A stretch of 64,000 nucleotides of DNA from an uncultured Bifidobacterium sp. (GTDB lineage Bacteria > Actinomycetota > Actinomycetes > Actinomycetales > Bifidobacteriaceae), in NCBI RefSeq assembly GCF_959020145.1, contig NZ_CAUEQY010000006.1, positions 31,997 through 95,996 of the forward strand. Direction: 5' to 3'. The notes below the pieces were generated by a model, which saw nothing but the letters and a program-made list of their open reading frames with translations, was not told where the DNA came from and ran no database searches. A program made the translations under genes and the position numbers. Shown here piece after piece: positions 56,850-64,000 of this stretch. The number at the start of each line of letters is the position of its first letter. Positions within the stretch are counted from its first letter, which is position 1.

Positions 56850-58025
56850 TTGAAGCAAACAGACCTCAAACCCGTTCGAGATATGTTGCAAAATATGGAT
56901 TCCCGCGCGTGTCTCCCCATCCGGCCGGCTTGTCCGCATGAACCGGAACACTTGACGCTCGTGATTGATTTTTGCAAGAAATGGTGGACTCGCATAGCCA
57001 CCAAGGAAATGGCGTTCATTGGCATCGTCACGTTGGCGGCCTCTCTGGTGGCTTCGTGGCTCAAGCAGTTTCCGGGATTCAGCCTGTTCGGCGCGTTGAT
57101 CATCGCTCTGCTCATCGGCATGGTCGCGCAGTTCCCGATCCGCAAATGGTATTCGAACCGTTCCGCCGAACATAAGGCCGGTGTGAAGGATGCGGCCGGG
57201 CTCATTTCGAACAAGCTGCTTCGCCTGGGCATCATCCTGCTTGGTTTCAAGCTCAATCTGACGGTGCTGTTCACGCAGGGTATCAAGTGTCTGCCGATCG
57301 CGGCAGTGGTGGTGACGCTCACCATCGTGGTGTGCTACAACATCGCACGCAAGCTTGGCGTCGATCCGCAGCTCGCCATTCTCGTGGCGGGCGGTACCGG
57401 CATCTGTGGCGCGGCAGCCGTCATGGGATTGTCCGGCTCCATCAAGGTGCCGCCGGAAAAAGAGGATGAGAAGGCCAACAATGAGGTGATGGCCGTGGCC
57501 ATCATCGCCATCATGGGCACCATCTTCGCATTGCTGGAAATCGCCCTTGGGCCGTTGACGGGCCTGAGCAAGACGCAGTTGGGCATCACCGCTGGCGCGT
57601 CCCTGCACGAAATCGCCCATGCCGTGGCCGCCGGCGACGCGTTCGGCGCGGTGGGCATCGCCACCATCATGAAGCTTTCCCGCGTGCTGATGCTGGTGTT
57701 CGCGGCCATCATCATCGCCGTTTGGTGGGATAAAAACCATTCCGAAATGCCGGCCGACGGCAAACGCAAAGTGTCGTTCCCGTGGTTCATGCTCGGTTTC
57801 ATCGGCGCTTCCATCATCGGCACGTTCGTGCCGTTCATCGGTGCCATCGCACCGAATCTGGTGGACTTCGCCTACATCGTGCTCGGCATGGCCATGGCGG
57901 CGCTCGGCATCAATGTGAATTTCAGCGCCATCGCGAAGAAGGGACAGAAAGCGTTCCTGGCGAGCTTCCTCACGTCCGTGCTGCTCATGTGCTTCGCGGC
58001 GGGAATCGCGGCGCTGTTCTTCTAA
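56850..58025 (+). CDS. YeiH/UPF0324-family putative sulfate exporter
   Basis: 391 residues in the open frame; the true start is uncertain because no good ribosome-binding site is visible, and 30-40 N-terminal residues may be extra (the hydrophobic core starts at AFIGIVTLAASLVASWL). About 10 helices. RSAEHKAGVKDAAGLISNKLLRLGIILLGFKLNL and LAILVAGGTGICGAAAVMGLSG, GASLHEIAHAVAAGDAFG and VDFAYIVLGMAMAALGINVNF are the family blocks. YeiH proteins are annotated as putative sulfate or sulfite exporters without direct proof. It ends 4 nt inside the convergent EamA gene. Confidence 0.85.
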   Translation: MKQTDLKPVRDMLQNMDSRACLPIRPACPHEPEHLTLVIDFCKKWWTRIATKEMAFIGIVTLAASLVASWLKQFPGFSLFGALIIALLIGMVAQFPIRKWYSNRSAEHKAGVKDAAGLISNKLLRLGIILLGFKLNLTVLFTQGIKCLPIAAVVVTLTIVVCYNIARKLGVDPQLAILVAGGTGICGAAAVMGLSGSIKVPPEKEDEKANNEVMAVAIIAIMGTIFALLEIALGPLTGLSKTQLGITAGASLHEIAHAVAAGDAFGAVGIATIMKLSRVLMLVFAAIIIAVWWDKNHSEMPADGKRKVSFPWFMLGFIGASIIGTFVPFIGAIAPNLVDFAYIVLGMAMAALGINVNFSAIAKKGQKAFLASFLTSVLLMCFAAGIAALFF

Positions 58026-58969
58026 TCGCCTTCCGTTGTGCCACGCTGTCGTTTTGCGGAGGGCAGTTGGATTTCGGACAGCAGAATCGCACCGAAAATC
58101 AGCGCGAAACCGCATAACGACGGCACGGTCAGCGTTTCGCCGGTGAAAATCACGGATACCAGCATGGCGAAGATGCATTCCGTGCTTAAGATCACGGACG
58201 CCTCGGAAGTGGGCAGATTCTGTATGGCGATGGTTTGAAACACTTGGGCGATCACCGTGGAGCCGATCACCAGGTAGGCGATGCACAGCACGATGTCCCA
58301 CCGCGCCCAAGCCATGGACGGTCCGCCTTCGGTAAGCACCGCGCCAGCACCGAACAGCAGGGCGCACCACACGAATTCGGCAAGCATCAGCGCGATCGCG
58401 TCGAAATCCTTGCCAATGAAACCAACCAAAACCAGATTCAACGCGAAGAAAAACGCGCCGATGATAGTCATGGCGTCACCGAAGCTCATATGCATGAGTT
58501 CCGCGCCACCGCCGCCGCTCAGCGACACCAGACCAATGCCGAACGCGCAGACGAACGCGGCCACCAGATGCTGCCAGCTGGGGCGTTTGCGCGTGAACGC
58601 CCACACCACGAACGGCACCATCACGCAATAGGTGTCGGTGAAGAAGCTGTTGCGTCCGGGAGACGTGGTTTCAAGTCCTTTGAGCTGGAAGATGAATCCC
58701 AGCCAGTAAGTCAACGCGAGTATCAGACCGGGAACGATATAGCGGCGCAGGCGAATCCTGCGAAGACGTGGGAAAAACACGATGGCCATAAGCAGTACCG
58801 CCGAAGCCATGCGGAAGAACATCATCCACTGTGTCGGCATGTTCTCCTGCACATGCTTGAGCATGGTGTAGCCGGACCCCCATACCGCCGCGTTGACCAG
58901 CATCATCACGCGGGCGACCGGCTTCGATACGCTAATGCCTTCCGATGATTCCTGCCCCGCGTCTGCCAT
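58022..58969 (-). CDS. EamA-family (DMT) transporter
   Basis: 315 residues from the ATG at 58969, with GGGGGG 4 nt upstream; the frame is open to 58993. Ten helices in two EamA halves: MMLVNAAVWGSGYTMLKHVQENMPTQWMMFFRMASAVLLMAIV and LVIGSTVIAQVFQTIAIQNLPTSEASVILSTECIFAMLVSVIFTGETLTVPSLCGFALIFGAILLSE. The C-terminal STECIFA and GETL motifs are typical. It exports or imports metabolites (amino acids or nucleotide precursors) of unknown identity. It overlaps yeiH by 4 bases tail to tail. Confidence 0.9.
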   Translation of the reverse strand: MADAGQESSEGISVSKPVARVMMLVNAAVWGSGYTMLKHVQENMPTQWMMFFRMASAVLLMAIVFFPRLRRIRLRRYIVPGLILALTYWLGFIFQLKGLETTSPGRNSFFTDTYCVMVPFVVWAFTRKRPSWQHLVAAFVCAFGIGLVSLSGGGGAELMHMSFGDAMTIIGAFFFALNLVLVGFIGKDFDAIALMLAEFVWCALLFGAGAVLTEGGPSMAWARWDIVLCIAYLVIGSTVIAQVFQTIAIQNLPTSEASVILSTECIFAMLVSVIFTGETLTVPSLCGFALIFGAILLSEIQLPSAKRQRGTTEGD

Positions 58970-59071
58970 CCGTCCCCCCTTACACGCTTCCACACATCCG
59001 ACGTCGTATTCACGTCATGCTTTCCGAAGGAAACTTTAGACGTGGCTGCGGAAGCAACACGCGGGAGCATG

Positions 59072-59896
59072 CTACTGCGCTTTGGCCGCCTGGCTGTTCA
59101 CCCAGTTGTCAGCCATGTCAATGGCTTCGTCAAGCGTGACCTTGGCCGCCTTGTAATACTTGGAATCCTTGATGTTGCTGCTTTCGACGAGCTTCTGTCC
59201 GGAGTCCGCGGCCTTGGACAGCGCGGACAGCAGTTTGCGCCCGGTCAGGGTCAGGGAATCGTCCTTGCTGAGTTTGTCGACCAGTTTGTCTGCCTCGTCG
59301 ATCGACTGTTGCAGTTCCTTTTTGGATTCATCCAACGATTTCGTGTCGGAGGTACCGTTCGAAGAAGTGCTGTTCGAAGAGGCTCCGTTCGATTGCCCGG
59401 ATGGGTTATTGGACGATTGTCCAGCTGCCGCGCCATCCGAATCGGCCTTCGGATCCTGCAACGCGGTTTCGGCGTTTTTCTCTTGGATGCTTTTCAAACT
59501 GGCGTTCAGGGAATCGGTGGCGCTGTCCAACGTTTTGGCTACGAGATTGAGCTGCGTGATGGTGGCTTCCGCCTTGCAGCCTTCCGTATCGACTGTGTTC
59601 TCGGCGCTGGTGGCCGCGTCCGCGAACGCGTCGATGATGTCGTTCACGCCGAGCGCGCCTCGAATCAGCTTCTGCAGTTCGCTGCCGTTTTCGGAAGTGT
59701 CGAGCACGGCTTTGCGGGCCGAGCTGAATTCCGCGAGCGATTGCCGGCATGTGGCCAATGCTTCCTGCTGCTTGTTGCGGTAAACGCACACGCCGGCACC
59801 GCATGCCACGATGAGGGCCACGACCACGGCAAGGACGATCGGCCATGCCTTGCGGGGGCTGGAAGGCTGTTCAGTGGTCTGGTACTGATAATCCAT
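59072..59896 (-). CDS. Membrane-anchored extracytoplasmic protein, unknown function
   Basis: 274 residues from the ATG at 59896, with AGGGGTG 6 nt upstream. One transmembrane helix (residues 20-40, WPIVLAVVVALIVACGAGVCVYR) follows a short cytoplasmic tail, so most of it is outside. The ectodomain has two helical parts: residues 45-135 with two cysteines (CRQSLAEFSS and TEGCKAEATI), which could form a disulfide, and residues 195-274, joined by a Ser/Asn/Gly/Asp-rich linker (GQSSNNPSGQSNGASSNSTSSN-type). I do not recognise a family. Repeated helices such as LDESKKELQQSIDEADKL suggest a coiled coil that could span the wall. Confidence 0.8.
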   Translation of the reverse strand: MDYQYQTTEQPSSPRKAWPIVLAVVVALIVACGAGVCVYRNKQQEALATCRQSLAEFSSARKAVLDTSENGSELQKLIRGALGVNDIIDAFADAATSAENTVDTEGCKAEATITQLNLVAKTLDSATDSLNASLKSIQEKNAETALQDPKADSDGAAAGQSSNNPSGQSNGASSNSTSSNGTSDTKSLDESKKELQQSIDEADKLVDKLSKDDSLTLTGRKLLSALSKAADSGQKLVESSNIKDSKYYKAAKVTLDEAIDMADNWVNSQAAKAQ

Positions 59897-59943
59897 ACGT
59901 GTCACCCCTTGCGAACCGATAGCTGTCATCGTTCTTCGTCTTG

Positions 59944-60288
59944 TTAACCTTGCCTATTGTACGGGCTTGAAGATGGGAATATCCTGAATGGGCATCCTGC
60001 GCACACCAATGACGCAGGATCGGGCTGGCATATCGTCTCTCCGCAGGCGTGCCGCATGTCCATCACGGCCAGCAGCCCCCGTTTGTCCGCTCGTTCGACA
60101 GCCATGTCCACGAAATCGACCGGCAGATGCCGTTTGTCGGCGATTTGCCGCACCGTCAATCCTGCGGCGATGTCGCCGGCGATGCGTGCGACGATATCGT
60201 TCCGGCCGTCGCCGTATGTATCAGCCGTACGTGGCGTGCGCCGCCATCCGTGCGCGGAAGCGCCGGACCGTTCCATACCGCTCACCAT
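59944..60288 (-). CDS. FeoC-like winged-helix protein with Cys cluster
   Basis: 114 residues from the ATG at 60288, overlapping the feoB stop by 7 nt. The helix-turn-helix DIAAGLTVRQIADKRHLPVDFVDMAVERADKRGLL is followed by a C-terminal CGETICQPDPASLVCAGCP, spacing C-x4-C-x8-C-x2-C, which fits a [4Fe-4S] site as in FeoC proteins. It is likely a regulator or cofactor of the FeoB transporter. The N-terminal 35 residues are basic and probably disordered. It is encoded directly after feoB, so the order is feoA-feoB-feoC. Confidence 0.8.
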   Translation of the reverse strand: MVSGMERSGASAHGWRRTPRTADTYGDGRNDIVARIAGDIAAGLTVRQIADKRHLPVDFVDMAVERADKRGLLAVMDMRHACGETICQPDPASLVCAGCPFRIFPSSSPYNRQG

Positions 60289-62285
60289 ATCAACCGCAAT
60301 GTTTGGAAGGCGATGATGGCGATGACGTATGCCACGGCCAAGCTCAGCAGGACGGATCGCGCCGCGACTTTCGTGCCAAACTGCCGTCGCATTTCGGCGA
60401 CCGTTGCAAGACATGGCGTGTAGGCGAGCGTGAACAGCAGGAAGGCGATGGCCGCCGCCTTGCCGTGGCCGTGCGATGACTGGTCGAACGAGGCGCGCAG
60501 CTTCTGTCCCAGCGTTCCCTCCCCGGCTTGTTGGGAAGCCGCATCATCCGGTTCGTCCGCATGGTATGACTGCGACATCGAACCGACCACGACCTCTTTG
60601 GCCACGAATCCCGTGATCAGCGCGGCCGAGGCATGCCAGTCATCGAAACCGGCCGGCGCGAACACGGGAGCGACCGCGTCGGCGAGCACGCCATACGCGG
60701 AATCATGCACGTCGTCGACATGAGCGAAACCGCCTGCGTTGGCGGTTACCGGAATGCCCTGCAGCAGCCACAGCGCCGTGATCATTGAAATGATGATCAC
60801 GCTGGCTCCACGGATGAAGCCCCATAGACGCAGCAGCACCGAACGTGCCAGCTGCAACGCGCGCGGGCATTGGTATGCGGGAAGCGCCAGCATCAACGGT
60901 TCGGGTTCGAGGCCGCGGAACATGGTGTGGCGCAGCAGCACGCCGACCAGCAGGATGACCATGACCGAAGCCACGTACATGAGGAAGACCACGAGACCGG
61001 CGTATTTCGGGAAGAACGCGTGGGCGAGCACCAAAAACACCGATAGTCGCGCGGAACATGCCGCGAACGGCACCAGCATGCCGGTAAGCACCCGTTGCCG
61101 GGAATCGGATAGGGTTCGTGTGGCGGCCAAAGCCGGCAGATTGCAGCCGAAGCCGACGATGATCGGCAGGAACGCGCGACCGTCCAATCCCAAGGCGCGC
61201 ATGGCACGGTCCATCACGAACGCGGCGCGGGCCATGTAGCCGGAATCCTCCAAGATTGACAGCAGCAGGAACATGATGCCCATCACCGGAATGAACGTCA
61301 GCACGGTAACCACGCCGTCAAGCAGACCGTCCACCAGCAGCGAACGCAGCCAGCCGCCGCTCACGGATGGTCCGAACAGGCCGAGCAGCAGGTCGAGTCC
61401 ATCTGCGCACCATCCGCGGAAGGTCACGTCAATCCAATCCTGCATGGGGCTGGCGAGCGTGGTGGTGGCCTGGAACACGACGAACAGCACCGCAAGGAAG
61501 ACGAGGACGCCAATCACGGGGTGCAGCAGCACGCGGTCGATGCGGTCGGACAAGGTGACGTGGTCGACCGCATGCATGTCGAGGCCGCGCAATATGCCGG
61601 CGGTCCAGTCGAGTCGTGCGTCGGCCCGCGATTCGGCCCAGACGCTCAGGCCGTCGGCGGTTTTCATGTCGGCGTCGGCTGTCGCGGTTGGCAGTGCGGT
61701 CAGCCCGTGCGGAACGGGCGTTCCCTCGAAACTTGCGGCGATCGCGTCGGCCAAAGCCTTGCCGCCGTTTCCGGTACGTCCGTCAATCGCGACGACCGGC
61801 ATGCCGTCCAGCAAATGGGACAGTCGTTCCGCATCGACGCCGCAGCCGTTGCGGACGGCGAGGTCGTTCATGGTGAGTGCCACGACGGTGGGCAGCCCGA
61901 GCTCCACCACCATCGACAGCAGGTACAGCGATCGGGACAGCGCGGTGGCGTCCAGCACCACGACGGCAAGGTCGGGAACGGGCATGCCTGACATGCCGGT
62001 CAGCGCGTTGACGGCGACCTGCTCATCGGGACTCATCGGCGCCAGAGAATATGTGCCGGGGGTGTCCACGAACTGCCAGTTTTGCGCGTTTCCCGCTGTT
62101 TTCGGTTTTTCGTAATGGTATTGCCCGCAGGTGATGGACACCGTGGTGCCGGGCGCGTTCATCGTGCGGGTTCTCGCGCCGAGCAGCGCGTTGAACATGG
62201 AAGATTTGCCAACGTTCGGATTGCCTACAAACACGACGCGTTTTACATTTTCGACGTTTCCCATATTGCCGGAGTCGCCGCCCAT
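60282..62285 (-). CDS. feoB: Ferrous iron transport protein B
   Basis: 667 residues from the ATG at 62285; no start has a good Shine-Dalgarno and the frame is open to 62387. The N-terminal G domain has VVFVGNPNVGKSSMFNALLG (G1), VDTPGTYSLAPMSPDEQVAV (G3) and VVALTMNDLA (G4). The C-terminal membrane part has two Gate domains and the conserved segments DGRAFLPIIVGFGCNLPALAATRTL and LVPFAACSARLSVFLVLAHAFF. It imports Fe2+ under GTP control in anaerobic cells. It lies between feoA and feoC-like genes. Confidence 0.95.
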   Translation of the reverse strand: MGGDSGNMGNVENVKRVVFVGNPNVGKSSMFNALLGARTRTMNAPGTTVSITCGQYHYEKPKTAGNAQNWQFVDTPGTYSLAPMSPDEQVAVNALTGMSGMPVPDLAVVVLDATALSRSLYLLSMVVELGLPTVVALTMNDLAVRNGCGVDAERLSHLLDGMPVVAIDGRTGNGGKALADAIAASFEGTPVPHGLTALPTATADADMKTADGLSVWAESRADARLDWTAGILRGLDMHAVDHVTLSDRIDRVLLHPVIGVLVFLAVLFVVFQATTTLASPMQDWIDVTFRGWCADGLDLLLGLFGPSVSGGWLRSLLVDGLLDGVVTVLTFIPVMGIMFLLLSILEDSGYMARAAFVMDRAMRALGLDGRAFLPIIVGFGCNLPALAATRTLSDSRQRVLTGMLVPFAACSARLSVFLVLAHAFFPKYAGLVVFLMYVASVMVILLVGVLLRHTMFRGLEPEPLMLALPAYQCPRALQLARSVLLRLWGFIRGASVIIISMITALWLLQGIPVTANAGGFAHVDDVHDSAYGVLADAVAPVFAPAGFDDWHASAALITGFVAKEVVVGSMSQSYHADEPDDAASQQAGEGTLGQKLRASFDQSSHGHGKAAAIAFLLFTLAYTPCLATVAEMRRQFGTKVAARSVLLSLAVAYVIAIIAFQTLRLIW

Positions 62286-62413
62286 GCCGTCATTCGCGGG
62301 TCTGTTGACACGACAAGCGCGATGCCGGCAACAGCCATTCTGCGAACGGCAGCAGTCGCCGCCCCTCAGGTTCCGTAGATTCAACATTCGCGCATATTCC
62401 CGTTCTCTTCGCG

Positions 62414-62665
62414 TTACGCAACGTCGTCTTGCGCATGTTCATCCCGCGCGAACCGTACCCGGACGGCACGCGCGGTGCCGCCGTCCACCGCGACACGTTC
62501 GTTTCCGAATGCGACGACCCTTCCGCCGAAAGCGCTCCGCTGCATGACCCGTAAACCCGCGCCCGGAGCCAATCCTATCTCACATAGGCGGAACCGGTGC
62601 CGGTCATCCAGGTCGATGCCGTCCACGACAACGCGCATGGCGCGCGGACAGTCGCGCAGCGTCAT
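62414..62665 (-). CDS. feoA: Ferrous iron transport protein A
   Basis: 83 residues from the ATG at 62665, which fits the normal start MTLRDCP; the frame is open to the ATG at 62734 and beyond. It is an SH3-like FeoA domain: MRVVVDGIDLDDRHRFRLCEIGLAPGAGLRVMQRSAFGGRVVAFGNERVAVDGGTARAVRVR. FeoA helps FeoB in ferrous iron uptake. It is followed by feoB after 128 nt. The C-terminal RDEHAQDDVA is short and acidic. Confidence 0.88.
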   Translation of the reverse strand: MTLRDCPRAMRVVVDGIDLDDRHRFRLCEIGLAPGAGLRVMQRSAFGGRVVAFGNERVAVDGGTARAVRVRFARDEHAQDDVA

Positions 62666-62799
62666 GATGGCGCCGCGCTCCCCCGCCCGACGCCGCACCG
62701 TGTCATCGAAGCGGCGAGCATGCGTATTATCCATGTTTTCACACATAGCAGGAAACGAAGCAAAGCACAAGAGTGTTTTTCACGGAACTGAACCGCACC

Positions 62800-63641
62800 C
62801 CAATTGTTGGACGTCGGTAAGTGGGATGCAGTCTGAGACCGCGATCTGGCACACATCATCCAGACTTTGGTCGACGATCCCATTGAGCAACGCATTCGCG
62901 AACGGCTCGTCCAAGAGCAGGACGGCGAGGCCGTTGCCGACAATGCCCCGGTCAATACAGGCTGTGGCAACGCTGCCGACAATGCCACTGCCGAAAAACG
63001 CAAGCCCAGTGCCGCCACATTGGCGGCAATAACAGTACCGGCACAAGCGGCACCGACGCGGTTGCCGACAATCCGCTGGAGCTGGTGGAATCCGGTTGGT
63101 CTGTAAGCCAACAGGGGTACGTTAGCTACGCATTCGCCCTGCGCAACACCAGCACAACCCTGCAGGTACAGTATCCAGAAGTCGCCATCACCGGCGAACC
63201 AAAGACGGCTCCATCGTGTTCTCGCAGACGCAAACGCTGAATATGGCGTTCCCGAATCAGACTATATATAACGCCGGGCAAGCGGGTCAAGGTACCGCAC
63301 CGGCCACCGTGGACTTCGTTGCGCTCAGTCCGAATGAGTACAACGTCACGGAAGCACAAGGCACTGCCACTTTCCCCATCAGCGGAATCTCCAAAGTGCG
63401 CAACAACGACGGCGGCACGACCTTCAATGGCGAAGTCCGCGCCGTGACCGATGGTTTCAAGCCTTCAGATGGACAGCAGATCAAGGTTTCCCTAGTGTTG
63501 CGGGATAAGCAAGGTACCATCATCTATGGAGAAATGGCATTTGTGGATTGGCCGGACAATGGCCAATCCATGCCTTTCTCGATACTGGTGTACGATTTGC
63601 CGGACTACACGTCCTACGAGTCGTACGCACAAATTTGGTAG
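62800..63641 (+). pseudogene. Frameshifted gene for a secreted or surface protein
   Basis: One protein is read in three frames. Frame 2 (about 62846-63020) gives LAHIIQTLVDDPIEQRIRERLVQEQ and an Ala/Asn-rich linker. Frame 1 (about 63022-63196) gives GGNNSTGTSGTDAVADN and VESGWSVSQQGYVSYAFALRNTSTTLQVQYPEVAITG. Frame 3 (63197-63641) continues with DGSIVFSQTQTLNMAFPNQTIYN and ends at AQIW. The domain resembles FxLYD/DUF4352-type immunoglobulin-like surface domains. A TGA interrupts the first part at about 62833. Two frameshifts and a stop make it a pseudogene; the last segment alone (63216-63641) is the longest open piece. Confidence 0.65.
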
Positions 63642-63657
63642 TTCGGCTTAATCGCCA

Positions 63658-64000
63658 TCAGGCCGCGTTACGCGCCGCATCGACACTAGTGTTGCGCCGT
63701 GCCTGGCCGAATACACGGCCAGCCATCTTCTCATCGGTCTCGGTCTGGATGATGGTGCGCATCGGGCCCATGCAGATGGCCGAAGCCAAACCGTTCACCA
63801 CATCAATCAGCAAATACGCCAGCAGCTTATGGACCACGCCAAGACCAACGACGGAGACGCCCACCAGAGTGACGCCGAAGGCGACCACGCGCATGTTGTT
63901 GCGGACGATGATGACGCCGAATCACCGATCATCCTTTGGGAACAACGCGTCGAAGGCATGTTCCATCACGGACTTACGGCGGATCACACCGACGAGTCTG
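63658..64000 (-). pseudogene. Remnant of an MFS efflux transporter (runs off window)
   Basis: On the minus strand MRVVAFGVTLVGVSVVGLGVVHKLLAYLLIDVVNGLASAICMGPMRTIIQTETDEKMAGRVFG is the end of an MFS transporter of the drug-efflux type: TIIQTETDEKMAGRVFG is the usual motif near helix 11. It is cut short at ARRNTSVDAARNAA. Upstream the same frame has FGVIIVRNN, then a TGA (63922-63924), then KSVMEHAFDALFPKDDR, so it is either two fragments or one gene with an internal stop. The upstream part lies beyond the window. Confidence 0.5.

Noticed and set aside
55869..58370. An 833-codon minus-strand frame that ends as DUF362
   Set aside because: The first 528 codons are opposite the yeiH gene; DUF362 has its own start with a good ribosome-binding site at 56783.
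62662..63111. A 149-codon minus-strand frame over feoA and the decayed gene
   Set aside because: It is opposite the frameshifted surface protein and overlaps feoA in another frame; no family resemblance.

Overview
The window is a high-GC actinobacterial chromosome segment, almost certainly a Bifidobacterium. The evidence is a zwf-opcA-pgl cluster facing gnd, a UPF0182 membrane protein, DUF501 next to an FtsB-like protein and a Ppx/GppA phosphatase, and many proteins with bifidobacterial flavour. I place it near the B. adolescentis/pseudocatenulatum group only by inference. No rRNA or CRISPR array is present, and I found one tRNA (Leu, TAA).

Region 1 (1-17.4 kb) is housekeeping: the tail of a hemolysin III-family protein, greA, an FKBP isomerase, L-serine ammonia-lyase, tRNA-Leu, a Ppx/GppA phosphatase, DUF501, an FtsB-like septation protein, enolase, mfd-pth, a GNAT acetyltransferase, UPF0182 and a GH3 lipoprotein. 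Region 2 (17.1-24.8 kb) holds azlCD, a redox/thiol group (quinone-reductase-like flavoprotein, DUF3737 behind a MerR-type promoter, MalY-like lyase, flavodoxin), ogt, an SDR and a MATE exporter. Region 3 (24.9-30.2 kb) is the oxidative pentose-phosphate set zwf-opcA-pgl and, convergent to it, gnd. Region 4 (30.3-42.5 kb) holds an MprF-like aminoacyl-phosphatidylglycerol synthase with a membrane-anchored esterase, an ABC pair of the FetAB type, a DEAD-box helicase with a long basic tail, an SDR with a LacI-type operator, a uracil/xanthine permease, a histidine phosphatase and an AraC regulator.

Region 5 (42.5-53.5 kb) is the accessory island and the most interesting part. It is a type I restriction-modification locus read on the minus strand: hsdM, hsdS, then a three-gene insert, then a silent hsdS piece, then hsdR. 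The insert encodes a DUF3990 protein (ADP-ribosyltransferase-like), an unknown 138-aa protein and a NADAR-domain protein. A tyrosine recombinase and a third hsdS piece lie upstream of hsdM on the plus strand. The second target-recognition module of hsdS exists as three apparently identical 503-bp copies (A and B direct, C inverted), each bounded by the 9-mer CTTACGCTG. The direct copies flank the DUF3990/NADAR insert, so it looks like an excisable cassette. I propose a recombinase-shuffled restriction locus carrying an ADP-ribosylation toxin/reversal module.

Region 6 (53.6-64 kb) holds a TauE/SafE permease, an operon of DUF362, a uridine-kinase-like protein and an ECF S component, a YeiH-type permease, an EamA exporter, an anchored unknown protein, feoA-feoB-feoC-like iron uptake and a decayed end containing a frameshifted secreted-protein gene and an MFS remnant.

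Three intergenic elements share one layout: two direct units, a central hairpin, then two inverted units. Two of them (28.35 and 53.38 kb) are the same family and nearly the same length. The third (22.35 kb) has longer units with a 42-bp period.
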